Below, piece by piece: positions 54,769 to 64,000 of a DNA stretch of 64,000 nucleotides; position 1 is the first letter of the stretch; every line of letters starts with the position of its first letter. This stretch comes from Tremella fuciformis (taxonomy: Eukaryota; Basidiomycota; Tremellomycetes; Tremellales; Tremellaceae): assembly GCA_032768795.1 (NCBI GenBank), contig CP136495.1, positions 994,501-1,058,500 on the forward strand, in the 5' to 3' direction. The notes beneath the pieces were generated by a model that saw nothing but the letters and a program-made list of their open reading frames with translations, ran no database searches and was not told the DNA's origin. The position numbers were made by a program, and so were the translations under genes.

Positions 54769-57093
54769 ATGAGCAGTGTCGAAGATCTCTCGGACGATAG
54801 CTTGACAGCTCAAGTCGCTCTTCTAGCTGCCTCGTCGCCCAGTCGAGAGCACGAATCCCTCACGCTACGATGGGCTCGAGAAGGTAAGGAACGAGACAAT
54901 GAGGTCGTCACTGCCTACATCATCACTTGTTTGCGACAAGGCTATTACGATGCAGCGAACTGGGTGTTGTCAGCTTTGGCACAAGCGCAGTCGTCGACAA
55001 TCAGGGATCTGGTGAAACAATGGGCATTGATTGATGATCAGGTGAGTCTCCGAACCGTACAGAATCTCACGCGCAGGCGTTCTTCTCAGCTTGCGTGGTG
55101 CTTTACGATGAGCCGACTGCGCGTCTCGGCATCCTGTTACTGGTTCTCGACGTGCTGCTGGAGGGACCTATTGACGTCAACAACCCAAGTGCCGACACCA
55201 TCATGAGACATTTCGCTCAGCATGACCTTCTCACCATGGTTTTACGATCCTTGTTATACGATACGAGCAACGTCATTTTCCCTTTCGCGATAAGAACAGT
55301 ACTCTGCGCTGTACCATTCGCACCTTCCGAGCTACGACCCCACGTGCCTCTTCTCATGGTCGTCCTCGGGCGTGCGATATGCTGGCGCGACAGGCCGTTC
55401 ATTGACGCGGGAGTCGCACGTCGCCCCGCCACAACCGAAACTCCCCTCCCGGTGCGCCATGTGCAATGGCGGCTGGCAACCTCTAGTCACAATGAGGACG
55501 TGGAAATACCTATTGGACTGCAATCGGAAAAGGTCGCCCAGTTGTGGCTCATCGCCATGTACGGCCTATGGCCATCTAATGTTCTTGCATTCGTCCGAGA
55601 TCCCGTCTCATACATGGTCAACAAAGGTGTGCAGTGCGTATACGAATGCGACTGGGCGGACATTTGGGCACCAGGTCTACTCGCTTCTCGTAGCGCCCCG
55701 ATGCTGCGCGATTTTGCGCTTCACCCCTCGATCTCTCATTTCACTTCAGCTCAAGAATTGGACGATACATCAAGATGGGATAAACTTGACCCATCCGAAA
55801 TAGTGGCTCGATCGCACGTTATTGCCCACTCGGATCGCTTCTCTCGTGGGCGTTTCGACTTCTTTACCGAGACTGAAATCCCTGAGGAGGAGACAGACAC
55901 GCCGGAAGCTGTATCCAGTGTTGGCTCGGCATCCCTTCCTGGAAGCGTCAGCAAGCTGCAGCGAGAAGTACTCATCCTTCGGGTAGAGGCTATGTTTTCT
56001 GATCGTTTACTCAAACAATACATACATCGTGTGTGTTCAGAGGAGATATTGACATTCGCTGAAGCGAGAATAGACATAGGGCGCTTGCACAAGCACACCC
56101 TGCGTTTCAGCAGCGATGAGGCGGAGATTCACACTTTCGTATGTCGTGTTCACACTCATTGATCGATCACGCAGACGCTGAGTTGCAGGTGAATCGTCTT
56201 AAAGATCAGGGGAAATTGATCTCGTCATTGACAACGGACCTCGCGCAGCAGAAGAACGATGCGACCTCAGCTCAACAGCGTCACGGGAAATGGCAAGAGC
56301 GGCTTCGCGACAACTTGACCACCTTGCGCGAGGAACGTCGAGGATGGCAGACAGAAACGGCCCGCGTGCGGACCGAGCTGGCGGAGGCCCTGATACTCAA
56401 CGAACGACAGAAAGTCGAGATCGCTGATCTGAAGCATGAGTAGGTTGGGGATTGCGCTTTGAGGCGACATCTGATGATATCAGGCGCTTCAACTTGCAGA
56501 ACCGGTTGACCGAAATGCTCCCTAAGATCGCCCACATCGATGACTATGAAAAACGCATTCAGCAGATCTCCGAAATACAGAACATTTGGTTAGTGCTCAA
56601 ACCGTCTAGTCATGCTTATGACAGGGAACTCAGGAACGCTCGAGCGGAGGCAGCGGAGCATGAATGTTCCATTCTGCGGGGTCGATGCTATCAAGTGAGT
56701 GTATCGATTGCTGATGAGCGATCCTGAACACAGGTCGAGCAGCGGCTTCGTGCCCAGCTAACGTTGGACCGATCTCGGGATGCTGAGTCCACACGCAAAT
56801 CGTTGTGAGTGCCCAGAAATTGATTGGGACTGAGCGTCGACAGCCCTCCGCAAGAGCGAACGTCTGTCATCAACGCCAGACCTTCGAAGAACCTTGATTC
56901 ACTCTCGTCACTCCCGCGTGAGAGCGGCCCCAGCGCAGAGGCGGCAGTCTTCGCCGCCAAAGACAGGATGGACAGATTGGAGAGGGAGAATCTCGAAGTG
57001 GGTCTCCTGATGATAGCCCGTCGCGCCGCTCACAGAGACATAGCTGCGTATCGCGTTGGAACGCTTGATGTTCCCATCGGACGACCGAGTTGA
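54769..57093 (+). CDS. TSC1: hamartin homologue (Tsc1), TOR-pathway regulator
   Basis: Scaffold of the Tsc1-Tsc2 complex that restrains Rheb-TORC1. First exon MSSVEDLSDDSLTAQVALLA, an alpha-helical solenoid start. The splice at 55041 joins IDDQ to AFFSACVVLYDEPTARLGIL. The hamartin core is recognised from LWLIAMYGLWPSNVLAFVRDP, equivalent to the family block with LYGMFP and FLRDP, followed by low-complexity acidic sequence (ETEIPEEETDTPEA). The C-terminal third is coiled coil (VNRLKDQGKLISSLTTDLAQQ, RTELAEALILNERQKVEIADL) carried on several small exons separated by 30-50 nt introns. The last exon ends with stop 57093. About 730 residues, shorter than animal hamartin. The intron near 56140-56187 has two possible acceptors. 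It is the first host gene right of the transposon block, with repeats reaching to within about 230 bp of its ATG. Confidence 0.75.
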
Positions 57094-57676
57094 TTTTCGG
57101 ACGGATCGCACATTTATCTGGGGCATGGGTTCAGATGAGACGACGTGAACCCATGCTTTCAGTACGTTTCACCTAATTTGATCATTCGAATGTGTTGTAA
57201 GTATTGTCCTCCGATGATTCCACCACACAGGCAGCACAATGGCAGCCATTTGCCCGTGAACCGAATATTGAAGCTGCTAATGAGAGAGCACAAAGGTCTT
57301 TCGCTCATATTAAGTGCCCGATCTGTTGGAGGGCAAAGTGAAAGTGAGGCAATCTGTTAGCGCTTGCGCGCTGACTTGGCCTCCGCGGGCTCGGATCCCT
57401 TTCGACGGCAGGCTGGCAGGCTCCATTTGACGCGCCATGGCGTTCATCGGCAGGCTGATAAGGATCACATAAGACTGGGATGTCCAGGCTCTTGATGACT
57501 GCAACTCTCGCTCCAGGAGAGTCCATTAAGCGGAAGCGTGTTGTAGCTGCTGGCACTCCAGTAGATTATTGGGTCCGGACTCTCATACCGGGCAAGATAA
57601 TCGAAAAAATCTGCCACAGAAACAAAACTCAGGGCGGCCAACGATCCGAACGAACATGCTTGGATGACCATACATC
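57094..57676. other. intergenic region between convergent TSC1 and ENV7-like genes
   Basis: No supported gene. A minus-strand open frame (57465-57680, 71 codons) could be an alternative last exon of the kinase but shows no family similarity. Confidence 0.3.
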
Positions 57677-59135
57677 TCATGACTTGGTCAATGCCCTTTC
57701 GGTCAGAGCAATCACCTGACGGTCAGCGCAGCAACCCAGCCTGGTGTTTGGACTCTCTGTCTGTATATCTGGTCGTTCCGCTGGGTTTACCACAAGCAGA
57801 GCATCGATCAGGGCCACAAGTCTATCCGAATATCCGCTTGGGTGGCGATAGCGTCCACTGCCTACAGCCATTGCTATGGATTGACCATCGACTTCGAACG
57901 GTGAATGACCGTACGCGACAGCGAAAAGGGTACAGCCAAGTGACTAAGTCTGAGCTTCCTGATTGTTCTCAAAGAACGCAAGCTCACCCATATGTCAACT
58001 TTTTCGTCTAGCACAGCCCCTGTTTTCACATCGAACAATTCCGGCGCCCGATATGGCATTGTTGAGCGCTCGCTTGCGAGATCTTGTTCGAGTAAGGCCT
58101 GTTGGCGAGATTTGATCTCGATTCGGGCTCTTGTGCATAAGCCATAGCGAACATCAATCATATTTGCGGAATCGCTGACTTCGTCGTAGACCCAAAGTCC
58201 ATCAGAATGGGAGAGCCATCGTCCGCAATCATGATATTGCTGGACGTCAGTAGGGATCTTCTTCCTCTTTCTTCCTATGGAAACTGACCCCGGCTTTATA
58301 TCCCGATGTGCATAAGGAATCAGCTCCCCAGATTCGGCGGAGCCCAACTCCTCATCACCGTCAAAGACCGGATCAGGTTGTGTTATCAGAGCATCACCCT
58401 CTTGAGAGGGCGGATATATAGCAGCCGAGATGGGCCGCGCGTGATATTGATGTAGAGCACGTACGCTTCTCATCAACCAGTGCTGCTCCCAAAAGTTATG
58501 GCTTACGCTAAACATGTACCATGAAACAGCTTGAGCAACTGCTCTTCCGTCAATGGATGGCCTGTAGTCGCAGCTGAGGTGATCATATCCTGCAAGTTGC
58601 CGCGAGAGTAGAAGGGAAGCAATCTGCGATCAGACTCGCCCATGCTTGTTGTATACGGACAGATAGATAATTCTCCCATCGCCGTGCTCATCCTGTACGA
58701 CCGCAGAATCGAGGATGGTAATAATATTCGGATGTCTGAACCTCTTGTAGGCTTCCACCTCACGCATCGCCTCCTTGTAGCCTTCGTTGCCCGTTGTCAC
58801 GAGGACCTTCTTTAAGGCATACAGGCGATCATTCGACTGGTCGCGGACAAGATACACAAAACCCGCAGCCCCTTCTCCCAAAAGCTTCTCGATCGTATAG
58901 GACCGGCCGTTGATCTTCAAGCTCGCATCACTGCAATCGTCAGTCACAGATCAGCATGGTATACTCACGGTTTGCATATGCACTGACGCGTCAGCATACT
59001 CTAAGTGAATGTATATGTGGGACGTGATGGGAAGGAGGTCGAGGATGAAGAACTGACCTGCGTCAAAGTCAGCAGAGCGTCGTTGGCGTAGAAGCGGAGC
59101 CGGTCGATGGCGAGGGCAACGGTATCGTTGTTCAT
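57677..59135 (-). CDS. ENV7: NAK-family Ser/Thr kinase, Env7 / STK16 type
   Basis: Small membrane-associated kinase; yeast Env7 acts at the vacuole membrane. Start ATG 59135 (MNNDTVALAIDRL). An intron then leads to SMLTRQCICKP, whose CxC pair is in the position of the palmitoylated cysteines of STK16 and the N-terminal cysteines of Env7. Kinase motifs: KLLGEGAAGFVYLV, ALKKVL (catalytic Lys), EAMREVEAYKRFRHPNI, LLPFYSRGNLQDMI restored by splicing, AHRDIKPG joined to NIMIADDG, MDFGSTTKA (DFG), MPYRAPELFDV, DIW joined to SLGCTLFAVAYGHSPFE, and RYRHPSGYSD. The glycine loop has AAGF where GGFS is usual. The catalytic-loop region carries an insert of about 50 polar residues before AHRD. At least six introns. 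The C-terminus after RPDIQ is uncertain by one possible intron. Confidence 0.87.
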
Positions 59136-59352
59136 GGTGATTGGGAAACCACTTGGCGGAAAGCCATGGCCTGTCTGAGCAACAAAGTGGACCGTTTCAA
59201 CATGACAGTGTCGGGGCGCAACTGTGGGGCTCCGCGTCTTTCCCCCGGCTCGTTTGGCTTTTCGAAACACAAAGAGTTACATGTACTCCTTGGTTGTGAT
59301 CTGCTTCGTATCAAAGTCTTCCTCGCCACACGCATACTTTCGCGTCTGGTGG
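59136..59352. promoter_or_regulatory. bidirectional promoter between ENV7-like and CCA1
   Basis: Only 217 bp separate the two divergent start codons. No TATA box seen. Confidence 0.5.
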
Positions 59353-61088
59353 ATGTATCGCTCCTTCCGTCATTCGCTGTCCTTATCCCGTCCTTTTCGA
59401 ATGACCCGGCAGTCGTCGATCCAGCTCACGACCACTGAATCGGCATTCTGTCAGTTGTTGGACGATTTTGCCAAGAATCTCTCCCCGCCTGTGGTTTGTC
59501 GTATCGCCGGAGGCTGGGTTCGTGACAAGGTAGGCCGTGATTCTTCGCGCCGCGCCGAAAGGTGGTCATTGATGGCACAAGCTCCTCGATCTTCCGTCCA
59601 ACGACCTTGACATCGCCTTGACCACGCCGTCGGGGCATTCCTTCGCTGTCGATTTTGCAGCGTATCTCCAAGCACATGACATAGCAACGGCTTCCGTAGG
59701 CAAGGTTGCGGCCAACCCTGAGCAGAGCAAGCATCTTGAGACGGGAACTACCCGGATCCTCGGCCTCGAGTGCGACTTTGTTGGATTGCGCAGTGAAACT
59801 TATTCTGATACTCGCATACCTAGGATCGTAAGTGCAGCGCAAGCCTAGACGTATTGTGCTGATCGGTGTGCAGGAACCTGGAACGCCTTTAGAGGACGCG
59901 TCACGCCGCGATTTGACCATCAATTCGCTCTTTTATAATGTCCACTCTGGCGAGATAGAGGATTTCACTCAACGTGGTTTGCCGGATCTCCGAAACAGGA
60001 TTGCCAGGACTCCGCTTCCGCCGAAACAGACATTCCAGGATGATCCCCTACGAGTCCTGCGGTGTATACGATTCGCCAGCCGATTTTCCCTCAGTATAGA
60101 GGACGAGACCGCCAAGTACATGGCAGACGAGACTGTGAAGGTGAGAACGATACGACTCGCACGTGCTGCTGAAGGATGACTCGGCAGGCAGATCTCCGAG
60201 CCAAAGTATCGAAAGAGAGAATTGGAATAGAAGTAACCAAGATGATGAAGCATCATCCACTCCGAGCCATTCAACTAATCTACGACCATGATTTGCACTC
60301 TTCAATATTTCAGTCTCCGCTCAATCCGCCCGTCGATGTGGCCTTGCACGCGGGTCAGATTTTGGACAGAGTCGGTGCTGATCTGTTTGTCGACGAGCTG
60401 CTGTGGCTAGCCGCTACAGTTGCGCCTTTCGACGGCTTGACGATCATAGCTAAGCGGGAACAACCTGCTGCACTTGTTGTTCTGGCCGAGGCTATCAAAG
60501 TGCGTTTTTCGCATCAAATGCAAGTGTTCACTGACTGGATCCACAGCTATCGAATGCGACGGCGACCGCAGTCAATGACGTTTTTCGCACTTCCGTCAAC
60601 TTCGATCCAGACTTGAGGGTTCGCTCCGCGATCGGGATTGCGATGCAGAAATGCTTGTCGTGGGAAAGGAGTTTGACATGGTCGGCCGTCCGAACGATCA
60701 TTTCGATGTGGCGTGGTCAATGGTCGCCGGATTGCGAAACTGTGCTCATCGCATTCAAGGAACTGCGCCACAGGATCCTTCAAGAAGGGCTTCCCCAAGC
60801 CGTGAAGCAGGCACCACTTATTAATGTCAGTCGTCCACGGCGTTTTGATAATCCCCTGACGATGAGGGTTACGATGTGCAGCAGATTTTGGGCATACCGC
60901 CGTCAAAGTTGATACAGGTGATCTCACGAGATCTGAACGAGTGGCAACTTGATCATCCGGCGTTGGGCCGGGATGAGTGTGAGCGATGGCTCAGAGAGGG
61001 CTGGTCAAGCGAGTTAGGCGATCGGTGGCGCGCGGAAGCGCCATTCAGTGGAGACGGAGCTGGGAAGATCAGCAAACGGAAGAGATAG
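59353..61088 (+). CDS. CCA1: tRNA nucleotidyltransferase (CCA-adding enzyme)
   Basis: Adds the 3' CCA to tRNAs. Class II motifs in order: RIAGGWVRDK joined by splicing to LLDLPSNDLDIAL (GG and DxD metal site), PRI joined to EPGTPLEDASRRDLTINSLFYN, DDPLRVLRCIRFASRF (basic motif), and KERIGIEVTKMM. The C-terminal part has LINGYDVQQILGIPPSK and WQLDHPALGRDECERWL, and ends with basic GKISKRKR, a possible nuclear signal. Five to six introns of 35-60 nt. Two in-frame starts are useful: ATG 59353 adds MYRSFRHSLSLSRPFR, an arginine/serine-rich mitochondrial-type presequence, and ATG 59401 would give a cytosolic/nuclear form. Yeast Cca1 is dual-targeted this way. Confidence 0.92.
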
Positions 61089-61239
61089 GATCAGTTTTGC
61101 TGTTCCCTCTCATATCATCTCGCCAAAGTCAGCGACACGAAACATTTATGCGCTCTCATGCACGTCATCTTGTCGTTGGAATCGGGCAGTCTAAGGCCTG
61201 ACAGTTTCAGTTGAACATCGCCCCGACCGGCTGGCTATC
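61089..61239. other. short convergent intergenic region
   Basis: 151 bp between the stops of CCA1 (+) and the UPF0047 gene (-). Nothing recognised. Confidence 0.3.
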
Positions 61240-62086
61240 TTACAAGACCGTAGCAACGATTTTGCGTCCCCCACCTCCCCACCCTGACCCCGAGACGCGA
61301 AACTCGGCGAGATAGCTACAAGGTCAGACAGATTGAATGCAATCCGATCGTCAAGACTCGCCATCCTTGCCAGGTTCCGAGATACGCGCGTCCTTTTGAT
61401 ATCGGTATTGACACCGAGTTCCCTATGAGCGAGGTCTTCGTATGACTGACGCTATCGCTTTCGTTGTCAGCCCAGACACCAGGCTTGTCGGATGACCAGA
61501 CTACGGAGACAAGGCTTGATGACAGGGAAGGAAATGGTAGATCATGAATACGATGATTATCGAGCAAGGTGGACACCACTCACTCGGGACCCTCGTCGGT
61601 ATGCTCTCAAGCCAGAGATTCTGGGACCACATGGTCCATTCTGATCGTCAGTTGGACGATTTCGGGTGATGACGATACGTGCGCCATATCCATATCTAAG
61701 TGGAGAAGGTAAATTCATCTGCTCAGCGCATTGCCACAGACCTACCGCTCCTGACTGTACTTGCGGGTTGTTAGCTCCATGCACTGTTCTCACCGAGCCT
61801 CACGGATCGCAGTTTTCGTTGATCTGTTGCGATCAGTCCCCATTGTCCGCCTGACTTGACGAAATGACAGACAGTCAGGCCAGCGCTGGTATGTAGGCAG
61901 TGTAGGTACAAGATCCCGACATCGATATTCTTCAAGCCTTCTTGGCACTCGCGCAGCACAATATCGGTTATCAGGTGCATGCCCTTCCCAAACTGAGGAA
62001 GTGTGCTGAGCGGGTCAGTCATTTGTGCATCCTGACGAAGGGGTGGGTAAGGAAAGTATCACCTACAAAGTCTTCTGCCAAGGCAT
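61240..62086 (-). pseudogene. UPF0047 / YjbQ-family gene with an in-frame TGA
   Basis: Family members are small trimeric proteins, some with thiamine-phosphate synthase activity. The spliced model starts MPWQKTFTLPQFGKGMHLIT (ATG 62086). It continues with VGILYLHCLHTSAGLT joined to INENCDPTVRSDMDMA, then MDHVVPESLA, TGA, EHTDEGPDD, SHTKTSLIGNSVSIPISKG and GRAYLGTWQG, and ends YLAEFRVSGSGWGG, stop at 61240. The family has Trp where the TGA stands (W-x-HTDEGPDD), so one G-to-A change would explain the stop. The neighbouring intron and the last intron need GC donors (GCACGT and GCGAGT) to stay in frame. Both conserved His motifs are otherwise intact. Either a young pseudogene or a sequencing error in a live gene. 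Confidence 0.75.
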
Positions 62087-62252
62087 TTTGCAGTCGCGAA
62101 CAGGAGAATGTGACCAATGCCTTGTTCGCCATGTCCTTCGCGATGGCCACGTGGCCGCCCGGTTATGGGGTTGACCGAAAGGACCACTCCCCCTTGCTTC
62201 AGTGCTGACTAGTGGTCGAACCAACTGTTTACAGTCGTACAACCAACTCGCC
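62087..62252. promoter_or_regulatory. divergent promoter region between UPF0047 gene and LIM gene
   Basis: 166 bp between opposing start codons. No motif assigned. Confidence 0.3.
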
Positions 62253-63843
62253 ATGATCGTCTGCAGACTTTGTGGGAACGCCGCGGAACTCAGTCACGGT
62301 GGCTCTGTACTCAATTGTCGGCGCTGTAGCGGCAGGATGGTAGGTGCGACGATGCGCAACTTGAATGATCCTCTGGTCTCACATTCAGAACAGAATTCGC
62401 TATCGGCCGTCGTTCTCACCCCGTCGCATCGCCGAGGTGGACTTGATCGTTGGGCCCAAAAGTCGGTGCAAGCAGACATGATCAGAAGGACTTCTGTGCC
62501 AATGACAGCTACACTCATGCGTCTCCTGTATCAGATAATGGGTCAGCCACGCCATCGCGGGAGGGGGGTTTGAGCGTGGCTCATTCACGGGCGTGTGATG
62601 AACAGCCGTTGTCCGGGAATACTGTAGATGTCCCCCTGGGCAATCAAGAGTTGGAGCTTGCAAGAGGTTCGTACGAAGAACTCGTCCGAATGTCTGGGTG
62701 CTGATCACAGTGTACGGAAGTGTTCTTGACCCTCGGGCCCACCGTCCAATATGTACCGTCTGCGGTAACTCGATGAGCGCCGGCCAGAAGATATACCTCG
62801 CACCGTGGGTCATGGATACCGACGTAAATGTCATTGACAAAATTTGCAGGCGAAGGCTCCTTGATTGTGGCCTAGAGGAGGGTCAGGAGCTGTGCAGACA
62901 GTGTTATACCGCTCATTTCTCGCTCGGATCATGCGTTGCTTGCGGTCAAGCTGTGCTTGGTGAAAAAGGGGACCGTTCTGGCGGCCGTTTCATGAGGCAC
63001 TCTCTGGGGCAGATCTGGCACAGCGCTTGTTTCACTTGTTCGCGTGAGCTTGCATCATATGATTGGATGTATCTGAGTTGATCTATCAGGATGCGCAGCA
63101 CCGCTACATGGCAAGGAGCACTTGGTGTTTCCGGGACCTGTCGCGCTTTGCATGCAATGTACCGACGCCGAGGATCCTAGAATGAACCTACCATCTTCTC
63201 GCCCCACGGAAAAAGCCGTGATCCGAGCGGCAGGTCGATACGGAAAACCGGGTCAAGTCTTGGGCTCTATGACCCCTGCCGGCCGGTCAGGCGTCAGAGG
63301 CTCAGTGGACCATAGTTCTACGAACGCAGTGCAGTCCCTTCAGGAAGCCCAACCCGATCTGTGCGACGAGCTCGCCCACCCAGTAACGACCGTCGTGGCA
63401 CAACGAGGCGATGATACCGTTTCGTCACTGCAATTCACGCCCAAAGTACCCGACAGACATGATTCACACACTGCTAGGATCACTACTGTGCCTCTCAAAT
63501 CAAGCGATCAGTCGTCCAGAACTCAATGGAGAGCAGCCGATAGCGCGACTCCGCCTCAAAGCCGACTATCCAATGCAACATCTGTCAGACGCTGCCCGAT
63601 CTGTCTCTCAATTGTCGGCATTGCCGAACGAGGAGTCATCAAAGGGCCTCAAGGTATATTGTGGCATCGCAATTGCCTTCGATGTGGCAAGCAAGCTGCG
63701 GGAAACTCGCCGACGGTTTCGCGGACGGGTTGTGGGAAGCCGTTCAATGGGAGCGCCGTCCAGAGCAGGGAAGGATACGTGTGGTGCCGCGCTTGCTCGG
63801 TATGTAGTGAATAGAGGTGATTGTTCGCTAAAAGACAGTATTG
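62253..63843 (+). CDS. LIM-domain zinc-binding protein
   Basis: Start at ATG 62253 (MIVCRLCGNAAEL). Three cysteine-rich parts are visible: an N-terminal CxxC...CRRC zinc-ribbon-like pair; CTVCGNSM...CRQC leading into a full LIM domain; and CPICLSIV...WHRNCLRCG...GYVWCRACS near the C-terminus. The middle domain, CVACGQAV...WHSACFTCSRC...CMQC, keeps the canonical C-x2-C, H-x2-C, C-x2-C, C-x2-C/D spacing once the intron with donor gtgagc (63045) is removed. A polar disordered linker of about 150 residues separates the two LIM-like regions. LIM domains bind partner proteins, often actin-linked or signalling, and paxillin-like fungal proteins are candidates. The exon structure between 62340 and 62560 is unresolved. 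The last intron (donor gtatgt 63799) gives a stop at 63843. Confidence 0.65.
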
Positions 63844-64000
63844 ACAGTCTCAAAGTGGAGAACCACGCCGTCCGTCCCTGAGAAATGTGTGTAGGAGCTC
63901 ACTGGAGCGCAAATCCGGAATTCAGGTAGTATGAAAGAGGAGTCGCTTGCATCTTCGACCTGGATAAAGCAATGGGCTGACGAGCGTTCCTGCATGGCCA
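63844..64000. other. right edge, no feature seen
   Basis: 157 bp downstream of the LIM gene without a recognisable coding or RNA signal. Confidence 0.3.

Noticed and set aside
57465..57680. 71-codon minus-strand ORF as the last exon of the Env7-like kinase
   Set aside because: A splice could reach it, but the sequence after RPDIQ in the alternative frame (VIALTERALTKS, then stop) is nearer to the length and character of family C-termini.
61557..61700. TGA in the UPF0047 gene as selenocysteine or programmed readthrough
   Set aside because: The family has tryptophan, not cysteine, at this site, and these fungi are not known to have selenoprotein machinery. Mutation or sequence error is simpler.

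Overview
The window looks like chromosomal DNA of a basidiomycete fungus, most probably a tremellomycete (Cryptococcus/Kwoniella/Saitozyma-like yeast). The host genes are densely packed and cut by many 35-60 nt introns, mostly GT-AG. They include typical fungal single-copy genes: neutral trehalase, alpha-tubulin, a Bqt4-type inner nuclear membrane protein, a hamartin (Tsc1) homologue, an Env7/STK16 kinase and CCA-adding enzyme. No prokaryotic signal is present. I assembled the gene models by eye from splice sites and family motifs, so exon edges are proposals.

Layout. Left gene block, 1-14.29 kb: an alpha/beta hydrolase running off the left edge (-), neutral trehalase (+), alpha-tubulin (+), a CaMKK/Sak1-Ssp1-like kinase (+) and a Bqt4-like protein (-). 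Middle block, 14.29-54.6 kb: about 40 kb with no recognisable host gene, made of LTR retrotransposons. Right gene block, 54.77-63.84 kb: Tsc1 (+), Env7-like kinase (-), tRNA nucleotidyltransferase (+), a UPF0047/YjbQ-family gene that seems broken (-) and a LIM-domain protein (+).

The transposon block can be unpicked from LTR pairs and 5-bp target-site duplications (TSDs). Two Ty1/copia families dominate. Family I has a 318-bp LTR with unusual CGACGGAA...TTCCGTCG ends: one complete copy with apparently identical LTRs (19141-24185) and one solo LTR (14367-14684). Family II has very short LTRs (about 152 bp, TGTCGGA...TCCGACA), a leader of about 1.05 kb, and a primer-binding site matching the anticodon region of initiator tRNA-Met, as in Drosophila copia. 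Seven family II copies occur, mostly inside one another. Copy II-a (-, 16198-47830) is split by II-b (+, 17922-38841, TSD GCTGC) and II-e (-, 39818-45230, TSD CTGAC). II-b is split in turn by the family I element (TSD AGCGA), a 404-bp solo LTR (TSD TACAG), II-c (no TSD, with a deletion) and II-d (TSD CAACA). On the right, II-f and II-g are decayed. They are followed by a 600-bp solo LTR (TSD GCAAT), a Ty3/gypsy gag-protease remnant holding a 457-bp solo LTR (TSD CACCC), and more LTR-like DNA up to the Tsc1 promoter.

The three uninterrupted family II polyproteins and the family I polyprotein have no stops, and most LTR pairs look identical, so both families moved recently. A 40-kb host-gene-free, nested retrotransposon block between ordinary genes is the architecture of regional centromeres in Cryptococcus relatives. 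That is my main hypothesis for the block, and it is not proven by sequence. The flanking genes do not form a pathway, although trehalase, Tsc1 and the Sak1/Ssp1-like kinase all belong to nutrient and stress signalling in fungi.
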